From M3007 sp044347755 (lineage in GTDB: Bacteria; Bacteroidota; Bacteroidia; Chitinophagales; Saprospiraceae), in assembly GCA_044347755.1 (NCBI GenBank), contig JBIKUE010000102.1, positions 1 to 17,264 of the forward strand: a stretch of 17,264 nt of DNA, in the 5' to 3' direction. The position numbers were made by a program, and so were the translations under genes. The notes beneath the pieces are model-generated. The model saw nothing but the letters and a program-made list of their open reading frames with translations, was not told the DNA's origin and did no database searches. Of this stretch, positions 1 to 7,201 are shown piece by piece. Each line of letters begins with the position of its first letter. The stretch's first letter is position 1.

Positions 1-918
1 TGCCTGATGGTTACCACCCAGCTTATGGCATCGGTGGCGCCATTCTTTGCTGATTGGATGTACCGCAACCTCACCGATCCGATCCGGGACATTGCAAAGG
101 CTAAAAACACCCCGCTGCGCCACGAATCTGTGCATCTCTCTGACCTGGTGAAACCAGAGCCAAACAAGATTGACCAGCAACTGGAAAAACGCATGGACTA
201 TGCCCAGCGCATCTGTTCTTTGGCTCTTAGCATTCGGAAAAAAGAAAAACTGCGCGTGCGCCAGCCACTGCAAAAAGTATTGTTGCCGGTGCTGGACGAA
301 GCCTTCATTGCAGAAGTGGATGGAGTGAAAGCCCTGATCCTAAGCGAAATCAACATAAAGGAGCTGGAATATGTAACCGATGCCAGCGGTTTGTTGAAAA
401 AAGGCGCGAAAGCCAATTTCAAAACCCTTGGCGCCAAGCTCGGCAAGGATATGAAAGACGCCGCCGCGATGATTGCTGGCTTTACCAATGAGCAGATCAA
501 TGCACTGGAAAAAACCGGAGCCCTGGCAGTTACGCTGAACGGCAACAACTACAGCATCACCCCGGAAGACCTCGTTATTACCACGGAGGATCTGCCGGGT
601 TGGAAAGTAGCTACCGAAGGCGCGCTCACGGTAGCCCTGGATGTGTCTCTCAATGATGCCCTGCTGGCAGAAGGCACCGCGCGCGATCTGGTAAACCGCA
701 TCCAGAATCTGCGTAAAGACAAGGACTTCAACGTTACAGACCGCATTGCCGTGCGCATAGAACGGCATCCGGCTATTGAGGCCGCGGTGGCACAATTTGG
801 AGAATATATTAAGGAGGAGGTTTTAGCCAATTCCCTTTCGCTTACCGACGGCTTAAACGGAGAAACCGTTGAACTAAACGATGACGTAAGTCTGGTGATG
901 GCCGTGGAGGTGGTTTGA
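1..918 (+). CDS. ileS: Isoleucyl-tRNA synthetase, C-terminal part (5' end outside window)
   Basis: This is the last 305 codons of a class I isoleucyl-tRNA synthetase, the cytoplasmic enzyme that charges tRNA-Ile and edits mischarged valine. The frame is open from base 1, so the gene starts upstream and the ATG at 7 is internal. The visible part is the tRNA anticodon-binding helical domain (residues around FFADWMYRNL, then RMDYAQRICSLALSIRKKEKLRVRQPLQ) followed by the C-terminal extension typical of the long Bacteroidota/eukaryote-like IleRS type (LLKKGAKANFKTLGAKLGK, then ARDLVNRIQNLRKDKDFNVT). The catalytic HIGH and KMSKS motifs lie outside the window. The stop codon falls inside a GGTTTGA-type repeat, and a strong terminator follows at once, so the gene does not appear to be co-transcribed with the next one. 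The identification rests on characteristic family sequence and is firm. Confidence 0.94.
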   Translation, partial: CLMVTTQLMASVAPFFADWMYRNLTDPIRDIAKAKNTPLRHESVHLSDLVKPEPNKIDQQLEKRMDYAQRICSLALSIRKKEKLRVRQPLQKVLLPVLDEAFIAEVDGVKALILSEINIKELEYVTDASGLLKKGAKANFKTLGAKLGKDMKDAAAMIAGFTNEQINALEKTGALAVTLNGNNYSITPEDLVITTEDLPGWKVATEGALTVALDVSLNDALLAEGTARDLVNRIQNLRKDKDFNVTDRIAVRIERHPAIEAAVAQFGEYIKEEVLANSLSLTDGLNGETVELNDDVSLVMAVEVV

Positions 919-937
919 AGGGTTTGAGGGGTTTGAA
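912..937 (+). repeat. GGGTTTGA-type short tandem repeat over the ileS stop codon
   Basis: Three tandem units of the form (A/G)GGGTTTGA begin in the last codons of ileS and lead into the terminator. The 26-bp stretch matches the reverse complement of 2605-2630 at 24 of 26 positions, so it is a dispersed repeat and not ordinary coding sequence. Here it supplies the TGA stop codon of ileS. Its function is unknown. Confidence 0.6.
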
Positions 938-981
938 CCTGCCTGTCGGGAGTTTATCCGGCAGGCAGGTTCGTTTTTTTT
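936..981 (+). terminator. Strong intrinsic terminator after ileS
   Basis: AACCTGCCTG at 936-945 pairs perfectly with CAGGCAGGTT at 962-971. The stem extends inward through 946-950 with 957-961 (two G-U pairs), leaving a 6-base loop. Eight T residues follow at 974-981. This is a textbook intrinsic terminator for ileS. Confidence 0.9.
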
Positions 982-1063
982 AGCTTGTTAACTTCATGCA
1001 AAAGAAGGTGTGGTGCTACCACTGGTGCTGAGCGGCGCTTGTCCTTTGAATAAATTCCCGTCT

Positions 1064-1570
1064 ATGCGCCTGTTATCTTTACTATCCCTGCTAGCCACCT
1101 TTTTCTTGCCTTTTTGTTCATCGATTCCGGCCCAAAGTACCTACCCGGATCATGTGGGCGACATCAAACCCGATAATACGCTGGATGATCCATCCTTTCG
1201 GGTATGCAGATCCAATGATATTCCACAGTATTATTCTGTGAATAGTGGGTTTGAAGGAGAAAAACCTGCTTTGCTTCGTTATTTTAGTCAAAATTATCAC
1301 GTTGAAGAGGCTTCAAAGTCCCTAAACGCATATATCACGGTGCGATTTGTGGTGAATTGCAATGGGCAGACGGGGCGTTTCAGGATATTGGGGATGGGGA
1401 TGGATTATCAGCCAATATTAGTTCCTGACCCCATCTCCACACAATTACTTCAGCTTTGCAAAGCATTGAAAGGCTGGAAAGGTGGCCAAAGTGAAGGCAT
1501 TCCATATGATTATTATCAATACCTCACCTTCACCATACAGTCGGGTGAAATCATCCGCATCATGCCATGA
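1064..1570 (+). CDS. Secreted protein with TonB C-terminal-like domain, function unknown
   Basis: A 168-residue protein of unknown function. I chose the ATG at 1064 because it opens a clear Sec signal peptide (MRLLSLLSLLATFFLPFCSS, cleavage near IPAQ-S). The frame is open back to 1010, but those extra codons are not signal-like. The mature part has a predicted alpha/beta fold: the strand ITVRFVVNCNGQTGRFRIL, a helix through TQLLQLCKALKGW, then GIPYDYYQYLTFTI. This order resembles the TonB_C domain, where a '(V)xFxVxxxG' strand precedes a helix, a 'W' and the last strand. The protein has no transmembrane anchor or proline-rich linker, so it is not a normal TonB. Its stop overlaps the start of the next gene (ATGA), which implies co-translation with the TPR protein. 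I recall similar pairs in other Saprospiria; that memory is unchecked. Confidence 0.72.
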   Translation: MRLLSLLSLLATFFLPFCSSIPAQSTYPDHVGDIKPDNTLDDPSFRVCRSNDIPQYYSVNSGFEGEKPALLRYFSQNYHVEEASKSLNAYITVRFVVNCNGQTGRFRILGMGMDYQPILVPDPISTQLLQLCKALKGWKGGQSEGIPYDYYQYLTFTIQSGEIIRIMP

Positions 1571-2391
1571 AAAAATATTTACTTTTTTTGGTGCTAGGCG
1601 TAAGTGCCTTGCCATTAGAAGCCCAAATCAATTGCAACCTTTTCAAGTGGGCTGGAGATTCCGTTTGTTACAGAGCCTGTCAGATATATGATTTTTCCAA
1701 CAATGCCTACCAGGGAAGCCGGGCTTCGCAAATATTGTACGATAGTGTGATAGCCATTTGCCCATCGTTTGATTTGGCTTACATGGAAAAAGCAGTTCCT
1801 TACCTGAAACGTGGCGACTTCGCCAACTGGCGTTACCTGATGGACCAGGCCGTATCTTTAAATCCAGCCGAACACCTGGGCTACCGGGGCTGGTGCAGGT
1901 ACCAATTTTTGCGCGATTATACAGGGGCATTAGAAGACATCGACGCATTGGAAAAACTCAAACCCACTAACATGGGTTATTCTGTTAATGGGGACTATCA
2001 CCTGAAAATTGCTCAGGCACTTTGTCATAAGGGTTTGGGCAACAAACAAAAAGCCATTTCCATTATTGAACAACAACTGGCTACAGAAGGCTATGAACCA
2101 GGGTATTATGATTACCTTCACCTGGCTGTTTTGTACCTGGAAACTGGCCAGCCAGCCAAGTCGCTCCCGCTTTTGGAAAAACAGCGCCGGCTTTCTGCCA
2201 GTTTTGCCGAAACACATTATTACCTTGCCAAGGCTTGGTTTATGCTGCATATCGAGCCTGAAAAACGACAACAGGAACTGCAAAAAGCCCTGGATTTATA
2301 TCAAACTGGTCGCCACCGATCTGATCCATATACCCATCCTGATGACCGGATTTATCTTGAGGATATACGGAGTGCCATGGAAAAATGGTGA
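1567..2391 (+). CDS. Secreted tetratricopeptide-repeat protein
   Basis: A 274-residue protein that starts on the ATG of an ATGA overlap with the preceding gene. The N-terminus is a Sec signal peptide (MKKYLLFLVLGVSALPLEAQ, cleavage before INCN). No lipobox cysteine follows at the cleavage site, so a periplasmic or secreted location is more likely than a lipoprotein. The mature part is helical and reads as TPR units: around residues 60-100 (YDSVIAICPSFDLAYMEKAV, LMDQAVSLNPAEHLGYRGW), 105-130 (YTGALEDIDALEKLKPTN) and 145-215 (YHLKIAQALCHKGLGNKQKA, YLHLAVLYLETGQPAKSLPL, THYYLAKAWFML). TPRs are protein-binding scaffolds, and the obvious candidate partner is the coupled TonB_C-like protein. No catalytic motif or T9SS tail is visible. 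The TPR call is good; the role is unknown. Confidence 0.82.
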   Translation: MKKYLLFLVLGVSALPLEAQINCNLFKWAGDSVCYRACQIYDFSNNAYQGSRASQILYDSVIAICPSFDLAYMEKAVPYLKRGDFANWRYLMDQAVSLNPAEHLGYRGWCRYQFLRDYTGALEDIDALEKLKPTNMGYSVNGDYHLKIAQALCHKGLGNKQKAISIIEQQLATEGYEPGYYDYLHLAVLYLETGQPAKSLPLLEKQRRLSASFAETHYYLAKAWFMLHIEPEKRQQELQKALDLYQTGRHRSDPYTHPDDRIYLEDIRSAMEKW

Positions 2392-2444
2392 TTTTCGGAG
2401 GTCAGGTTTTACCGCGGAGGCGGAGAGGGGCGGAGGGGATTGTT

Positions 2445-2657
2445 GTATCCCGGAATGGTATTCCGGGAAGAGGTTTCAGGGGGTGGGGGCGCAAAACATG
2501 TTCAGCCGAAGATTGGGAGTAACAAAGTTTCAAAATGACATTCACCACGCTTTTCCATTTGGGTACCAAGCTAAATCCAAGTGCAGCGCCAACATATCAA
2601 ACCCTTCAAACTTCTCAAACCCTTCAAACCTCTTCCCGGAATACCATTCCGGGATAC
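2445..2657. repeat. 213-bp unit bounded by a 32-bp perfect inverted repeat with palindromic arms
   Basis: This fills most of the 284-bp gap between the TPR gene and the next gene. Bases 2445-2476 are the exact reverse complement of 2626-2657. Each arm contains its own 9-bp hairpin with a 3-base loop: TCCCGGAAT at 2448-2456 with ATTCCGGGA at 2460-2468, and the matching pair at 2634-2642 and 2646-2654. The 149 bp between the arms has no convincing gene. The flank before the left arm is purine-rich (GGCGGAGAGGGGCGGAGG). The right arm runs into the TCAAACCC-type repeat. The layout resembles a small REP/MITE-like intergenic element. A related palindrome lies at 15805-15833. Confidence 0.75.
2605..2630 (-). 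repeat. Second copy of the GGGTTTGA-type repeat, inverted
   Basis: Read on the minus strand, this 26-bp stretch matches 912-937 with two mismatches. A further unit precedes it at about 2597-2604, and another (TCAAACCCTT) lies just after the inverted-repeat arm. It sits directly beside a hairpin, as does the copy after ileS. It lies in the leader of the gene starting at 2676, and translation through it gives low-complexity QTLQTSQTLQTS, which argues against a more upstream start for that gene. Confidence 0.6.
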
Positions 2658-2675
2658 CTCAAACCCTTCACCTAT

Positions 2676-4304
2676 ATGACCCGCCTTTACCCTATCCTTC
2701 TCCTATTCCAAACCCTGAATCTGTTCAGCCAAAACCTTGTAGCTATACCGGATTTGCAAGCGGTAAAACAGGGTCAAACGCCGACTGAATCCTGCACCAA
2801 TTTTGCCGGAACGGCCACAGACAGCACGTTCATCGGCATGAGCAACGATCACGAATTGAACACAGTATTTCTGTGCTACAAAGATTCCCTGCTCATTCAC
2901 CACCAAGGCGATGCAACCCTCTCGGGCGATCCGCAACCTGGCACTACTCCAGGTGTGGCATATGCGTTTTATACCTGTCCGCCCTTTGTAACCGGCCCTA
3001 CGCTTCAAGATATTGCCCTTAACCCAGGTCCGGGCGACCCTTGTCTGCTTTCTGGTGCTCCCAGTGGACTTTATGTAACGCCAGGCATTGTTAATGGCGG
3101 TGACACCTGGTTTTTTAATAATGGTTCTTTGCAAACCACATTCAATTTAGGGCAACCCCTGAGCCTGTATTTTGCTCCTATAACCCTCGATGATTACCAG
3201 AACACCTCTTATGAATCTTCTTTCATTGGAGCCCCTCCGGGGCCTTGCGTGCACGCGAATACGGCCGCAGCTTTTGAAGTGGTGTATTTGAATGAGATAA
3301 AGGCTAATAATGTCAGCAATAATTTTGGGAACGACTGTTTAGGCCGGTTTACCGGTTTTGGCGGATACCCGCAATACGAAGGCCAGGCAACCTATCATAT
3401 TGAAGTTAGCCTTGCCGGAGATCCGGATACAAAGGCCCAGGTAATGGTTCCACCTCATAATTCGTTCCATCTGGCAAGCATTCTGTTTTCTGCTCCTCAA
3501 CCAGGTATTTATGACGTGGTTATAGCAGATGGCAAAAGCTGCGGCAAACAATTTCAAGTAAATATGTTGGGCTGCGATGCTTCGGATAATGTGATCCTGG
3601 ATGCCGGAGAAGTAGCCGCTGTGCCTGGCTCAATCGCCTGTGTGCCGATAAATGTGACGAATTTTGACATACAAAGTGGCTCTTTTTCCATGACCTGGGA
3701 TCCATCCCGACTTCAATACACAGGCTTGAGCAACTTTCATCCGGCTATTGCCGGGTTCTTTAACCCTGGTACTTCCGTAAACAGTTCATCTGTTGGCAGT
3801 GGAAAACTCGGTGTACAACTCTATAACTCCAGTAATCCCGGCGCCGTAATCAGTATTCCGGATGGAGAATCGCCCTTTGATATTTGTTTTCTGGTGCTGG
3901 ATACTACCGGCGCGCCTTGCATCACGGTGGATATTAATCATCAACTGGTAGGCATTGCAGTAGAAAATGCCCTCGGACAATCCATGGCTGTAACCACCAT
4001 TCCAGGCGGTGTTTGCCAATCCGTTGGCACACGGGAACCAGCTCCCGCACCGGCTTTCCGCGTTTCGCCCAATCCAATTGGCCGCCTGACACCTGAATTA
4101 ACCATTTGGTCTGATCAATCTGCTCAAGTTAACATTCGCCTATTCAATGCCCTCGGTACAGCAATCCGTTTTCACGAAATGGAACTTCAGCCCGGCGCCA
4201 ACTGTTTCCCAATTTCGGGCATCAACCTGCCTGCAGGCTCGTACTACCTTCAACTGATTACGCCTGATGGTACAACGCAAACGGTAAGGCTGGTGCGAGA
4301 TTAG
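2676..4304 (+). CDS. T9SS-secreted protein with cohesin-like domain
   Basis: A 542-residue surface or secreted protein. The ATG at 2676 opens a signal peptide (MTRLYPILLLFQTLNLFSQ). The frame runs back to 2535, but only through intergenic repeat sequence. Residues of about 30-295 form a beta-rich, cysteine-containing region (for example LCYKDSLLIHHQGD, PGVAYAFYTCPP) of a sort I associate with large Saprospiria secreted proteins. Residues of about 300-450 resemble a cohesin fold: VPGSIACVPINVTNFDIQSG, then SMTWDPSRLQYTGL, then FDICFLVLDTTG. In cellulosomes cohesins bind dockerins, but elsewhere they are used as general adhesion modules, and no dockerin is visible here. Residues of about 461-542 are a type A T9SS sorting domain (RVSPNPIGR, then LPAGSYYLQL and VRLVRD), predicting export through the type IX secretion system. 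The cohesin assignment is moderate; the sorting domain is strong. Confidence 0.85.
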   Translation: MTRLYPILLLFQTLNLFSQNLVAIPDLQAVKQGQTPTESCTNFAGTATDSTFIGMSNDHELNTVFLCYKDSLLIHHQGDATLSGDPQPGTTPGVAYAFYTCPPFVTGPTLQDIALNPGPGDPCLLSGAPSGLYVTPGIVNGGDTWFFNNGSLQTTFNLGQPLSLYFAPITLDDYQNTSYESSFIGAPPGPCVHANTAAAFEVVYLNEIKANNVSNNFGNDCLGRFTGFGGYPQYEGQATYHIEVSLAGDPDTKAQVMVPPHNSFHLASILFSAPQPGIYDVVIADGKSCGKQFQVNMLGCDASDNVILDAGEVAAVPGSIACVPINVTNFDIQSGSFSMTWDPSRLQYTGLSNFHPAIAGFFNPGTSVNSSSVGSGKLGVQLYNSSNPGAVISIPDGESPFDICFLVLDTTGAPCITVDINHQLVGIAVENALGQSMAVTTIPGGVCQSVGTREPAPAPAFRVSPNPIGRLTPELTIWSDQSAQVNIRLFNALGTAIRFHEMELQPGANCFPISGINLPAGSYYLQLITPDGTTQTVRLVRD

Positions 4305-4397
4305 GGGGAGCGGGGCATCTTGATTGTTTACGAACTTTTGAAGTTTCATAACTGTTCCTTCAGTCCAAAATCCAGCGTCCAACCATCCAATATCTTC

Positions 4398-5771
4398 ATG
4401 CACCGCCATCAGACTCACCCCATTCTCCGTTTCTGGAACAGCCCGTTGTTTCGTCCGGCGTTGAAAAACAATTTTCGACTGGCTTTGCCACTAATGCTGG
4501 GCGAGCTGAGCAGTATCCTCATGGGGCTGGCCGGTACGGTCATGATCGGGCATTTTGACGAATCATCACTGGCGGCCTATAGCGTGGGAAGCGTAGTATT
4601 CGTGATGTCTATGCTTGTCATATGGGGCGGCGTACGGATGCTGCCTACTCCTGTGGCAGAAGCGCATGAGCTGCGCGATGGGCCACGAGTGCGCATGCTC
4701 GTACATGCCGGACTCTGGCTCAGCGTGTTTTTTATGCTGGTGGCGATTCCCTTGTTGTGGATCGGCATTTACCTGTTCCCATTGCTTAAACAGGACCCGG
4801 AGGTTTCGGTAATAGCTGTTGATTTTCTGAAAATAGTGGGCTACAGCATGCCGGCGCTTATCTTGTTTGCTGTGCTGGTCAATTTCGCCGATGCGTTTAC
4901 TTATGTGCGTCAAACCATGGTTATTTCCATTGGCGGGCTGGCGCTGGATGTGTTGCTCAACTGGTTGACGATCTTCGGGAAATTCGGGTTTCCTAAATTA
5001 GGGTTAAATGCCATAGCCATCAATACCGGTATTACACATGCCTTGATGTCCATGCTGCTGATCTTGCTCATTTGGGGTAAAAAAGACCTGCAATATTTCC
5101 GCAACTGTCGGACCAGTTTGAAAGAAGTCTGGAATCAAACCCGTTCGTTTATTCGCTCTGGTATTCCTTCCGCCCTTCAAATCATGGTGGAATTTGCCGC
5201 TTTTGGCGCGGGTACCATCCTCATCGGTCAAATCAGTAAAACGGAGCAGGCGGCTCATCAGATTGCGTTGAACCTGATTTCAGTCACTTACGTCACCATG
5301 ATGGGTGTATCCACGGCCGGCATGATCCGGGTAGGGCAAGCGCTGGCATACCGCAGCAAGGTGCGGGTATGGATGGCAGGGGTGAGCACCATTTCCCTGT
5401 CTATTTTACTCATGATGTTGCCTACCGGCTTGTTTTTATTGCTGCCTGACGCTATCGCCTCTTTTTATACAGAAGACTCACAAGTGATGCACATGGCAAG
5501 CAGTCTGTTGCTTTTTGCCGGCTTGTTCCAAATAGCCGACGCCGCCCAATTATCCAGCATTTCCATGTTGCGCTCGCTCAACGATATTAAATGGCCAACC
5601 TTTCTTTCTTTCCTGGCCTTTTGGGTATTGGGTCTGCCAATAGGCTACTGGCTGGCCGTACATCAGGGCTGGAATGCCAAAGGAGTCTGGGTGGGTTACC
5701 TCGTTGCCTTAACCGTACAGGCGGGGCTATTTATGTATCGCTTTTTTGACTTAACTCGTAAAATACGATAG
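4398..5771 (+). CDS. MATE family multidrug efflux transporter (NorM-like)
   Basis: A 457-residue inner-membrane protein with about 12 hydrophobic segments, the usual size for MATE/NorM antiporters, which use Na+ or H+ gradients to expel cationic drugs and toxins. Family features include the N-terminal LALPLMLGELSSILMGLAG, TVMIGHFDESSLAAYSVG, the central SGIPSALQIMVEFAAF that opens the second half-repeat, QIALNLISVTYVTMMGVSTA, and MLRSLNDIKWPT. The two halves show the expected internal pseudo-symmetry. I chose the ATG at 4398 because the predicted N-terminus then begins shortly before helix 1. A TTG at 4320 in the same frame would add 26 unlikely residues. The zinc-ribbon gene begins 3 bases after the stop, so the two are probably co-transcribed. 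The substrate cannot be read from the sequence. Confidence 0.93.
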   Translation: MHRHQTHPILRFWNSPLFRPALKNNFRLALPLMLGELSSILMGLAGTVMIGHFDESSLAAYSVGSVVFVMSMLVIWGGVRMLPTPVAEAHELRDGPRVRMLVHAGLWLSVFFMLVAIPLLWIGIYLFPLLKQDPEVSVIAVDFLKIVGYSMPALILFAVLVNFADAFTYVRQTMVISIGGLALDVLLNWLTIFGKFGFPKLGLNAIAINTGITHALMSMLLILLIWGKKDLQYFRNCRTSLKEVWNQTRSFIRSGIPSALQIMVEFAAFGAGTILIGQISKTEQAAHQIALNLISVTYVTMMGVSTAGMIRVGQALAYRSKVRVWMAGVSTISLSILLMMLPTGLFLLLPDAIASFYTEDSQVMHMASSLLLFAGLFQIADAAQLSSISMLRSLNDIKWPTFLSFLAFWVLGLPIGYWLAVHQGWNAKGVWVGYLVALTVQAGLFMYRFFDLTRKIR

Positions 5772-5773
5772 CC

Positions 5774-6316
5774 ATGTGCCGATATGCCATGAAAACTTAT
5801 AAGTGCCATTATGCCTGCTTTGATTGTAAAAAATCATTCAAGCGCAGGTTAATGCGGGATATAGGAAAGGATGAAAAGCAATCTGTGCCAGCCAAATGCC
5901 CTCAATGTGGTCATTTGATGGCCAATATGGGAAAAGACTTTGAGGCGCCAAAAATGATTGATTCAAAAGCCTGGGAACATCTAAAAAGCCTTTATTCTGT
6001 TGGTATAACCTTTCATTCCTGTGGCTGCTCCGGGCCGGGATATATCCCTAACAGCGCGGAACAACTGAAGAAGTATCTGGAGTCTGTTCAATTGGATTTT
6101 CAGGCTCAACTCAAATTCTGGCGTTCACGCCAGGAACCTGAAAACGACAGGGAAATAGAAAGGGAAAAATCAAAATTTGGAGATTATCTATATCAAATCC
6201 CGCTTGAACTCCGCCGAAAAAACAAAATCATATCAACCCAGGATGCCGTTACCTACTGGATGGGTAAAATAGTGGAGATAGCGCAGCAAATAAAAACCGT
6301 GCGCGTGCGGCCATAG
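5774..6316 (+). CDS. Small cysteine-rich zinc-ribbon protein, function unknown
   Basis: A 180-residue soluble protein starting 3 bases after the MATE stop. Two Cys pairs, C15/C18 (ACFDCKK) and C42/C45 (CPQCGHL), form a predicted zinc ribbon. A further CGC pair (C83/C85) lies in FHSCGCSGPGYIP. The C-terminal half is charged and helical (LDFQAQLKFWRSRQEPEND, then KSKFGDYLYQIP). An ATG at 5789 (MKTYKCHYACFDC) is an equally good start, and I recall homologues in Bacteroidota that begin with such a sequence. No DNA-binding or enzyme motif is evident. Zinc binding is an inference from cysteine spacing. It may share a transcript with the transporter, but nothing shows a functional link. Confidence 0.78.
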   Translation: MCRYAMKTYKCHYACFDCKKSFKRRLMRDIGKDEKQSVPAKCPQCGHLMANMGKDFEAPKMIDSKAWEHLKSLYSVGITFHSCGCSGPGYIPNSAEQLKKYLESVQLDFQAQLKFWRSRQEPENDREIEREKSKFGDYLYQIPLELRRKNKIISTQDAVTYWMGKIVEIAQQIKTVRVRP

Positions 6317-6351
6317 AGCAAGTTGGGGATTTCCCGTTTCTGCACTGCCAC

Positions 6352-7023
6352 TTATGTCAAATGATCTGACATGGCAATGGTCAAGGCCAGCAGAACCTGC
6401 TCTTCCTCCGGATTCAGGTTGCGCAACAGGCCAACCGCGCGGGGAATAGGTGAAACTGCACGATCCAGATTGGTCAGGGTAGCGCTCTCTCCCTGTCCTA
6501 TAATCACCGGCCATTGGCGCAAATCAGCGTCCAGGTTCAGTTTGGCCAGCATTTTCCCCTGACGTCCGGAAGAAAGTAATACGCCATCTACCAACACAGC
6601 ATATGGATCGCCGTTAAGCCAAATCTCTGTTTCCTTTCCTTTTTTGCGCAGGATAAGTTCTCTGTCGGTCATCTGTACTACAACCGCAGCTGTTTTACCA
6701 CTTTTTTGCCCGGCATAATAGGCTACCGGTTCCTGATAAATGGTTTGATACACACCTTCAAACACGCCATCACGCCAGCCAGCTTTTTTCAGGATTTTAG
6801 GTTTCCCGGAGAGGTGTGTCAGTGTCTCCGTATTAAGCGGCAATGGTTCATTTGCCATGCGAATACGGTTACGCGTACGCAGTTTTTGAATCAGTTCACG
6901 CCATGCTCGCGAAGCCGGATTGAATGCCAAACCGCTCAATACATTCGCCACGAAATAGAACAATCCCGTGATAAACAATCCCAGCATCAGGACCGAGAAC
7001 AATAAGCTAATCAATGCGCGCAT
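6352..7023 (-). CDS. Membrane-anchored protein of unknown function
   Basis: A 223-residue protein transcribed towards the zinc-ribbon gene, with 35 bases between the stops. It begins with one long hydrophobic helix (residues of about 4-31, ISLLFSVLMLGLFITGLFYF) with no clear cleavage site, so it is probably an N-terminal anchor. A basic stretch follows (WRELIQKLRTRNRIR), then a beta-rich soluble domain of about 140 residues (for example GKTAAVVVQMTDRELILRKK, ETEIWLNGDPYAVLVDG, GRQGKMLAKLNLDADLRQW). The last 25 residues are acidic and helical (LNPEEEQVLLALTIAMSDHL). I do not recognise the family. A good -7 promoter box lies 12 bases upstream of the ATG, and the gene is divergent from hppA, so the two could share regulation. 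That is speculation. Confidence 0.75.
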   Translation of the reverse strand: MRALISLLFSVLMLGLFITGLFYFVANVLSGLAFNPASRAWRELIQKLRTRNRIRMANEPLPLNTETLTHLSGKPKILKKAGWRDGVFEGVYQTIYQEPVAYYAGQKSGKTAAVVVQMTDRELILRKKGKETEIWLNGDPYAVLVDGVLLSSGRQGKMLAKLNLDADLRQWPVIIGQGESATLTNLDRAVSPIPRAVGLLRNLNPEEEQVLLALTIAMSDHLT

Positions 7024-7035
7024 ATTTTTTTATGG

Positions 7036-7043
7036 CAAAATTA
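7036..7043 (-). promoter_or_regulatory. Bacteroidota -7 promoter box for the gene at 7023
   Basis: On the minus strand these bases read TAATTTTG, an exact match to the Bacteroidota TAnnTTTG consensus, with 12 bases between it and the ATG at 7023. I see no convincing -33 element. The short leader is common in this phylum. Confidence 0.6.
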
Positions 7044-7149
7044 AGTATAATTTAGGGGGTGAAAAGCCGAAATGCCGACGTACAGGTTAAATTCATGGAT
7101 AAAATACCCGGTTTTTTTAACTTTCTTCCGGCTTAATAGATTCTTTGCC

Positions 7150-7157
7150 TACTTTTG
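7150..7157 (+). promoter_or_regulatory. Bacteroidota -7 promoter box for hppA
   Basis: The bases read TACTTTTG, an exact TAnnTTTG match, 44 bases upstream of the hppA ATG at 7202. It supports 7202 as the start, since the in-frame TTG at 7145 would lie upstream of the transcription start. No clear -33 box is visible. This box and the one at 7036-7043 face opposite ways across about 105 bp. Confidence 0.6.
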
Positions 7158-7201
7158 CCGCCGTTTTTTACAAACTTTCACGTCAAAACAATATAATAGA
7201 G

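Noticed and set aside
2535..2675. Upstream extension of the cohesin-like gene to an ATG at 2535
   Set aside because: The added residues come from the inverted repeat and TCAAACCC repeat and would put the signal peptide 47 residues inside the protein.
2009..2788. A 259-codon plus-strand open frame across the TPR gene end and the intergenic repeat
   Set aside because: It overlaps the TPR gene in another frame and then reads low-complexity repeat sequence (NPSNFSNPSNL). There is no start context and no family.
6354..6371. Inverted repeat TGTCA/TGACA at the end of the 6352-7023 gene as a terminator
   Set aside because: The stem is only 5-6 bp, lies within the last codons and has no T tract on either strand.
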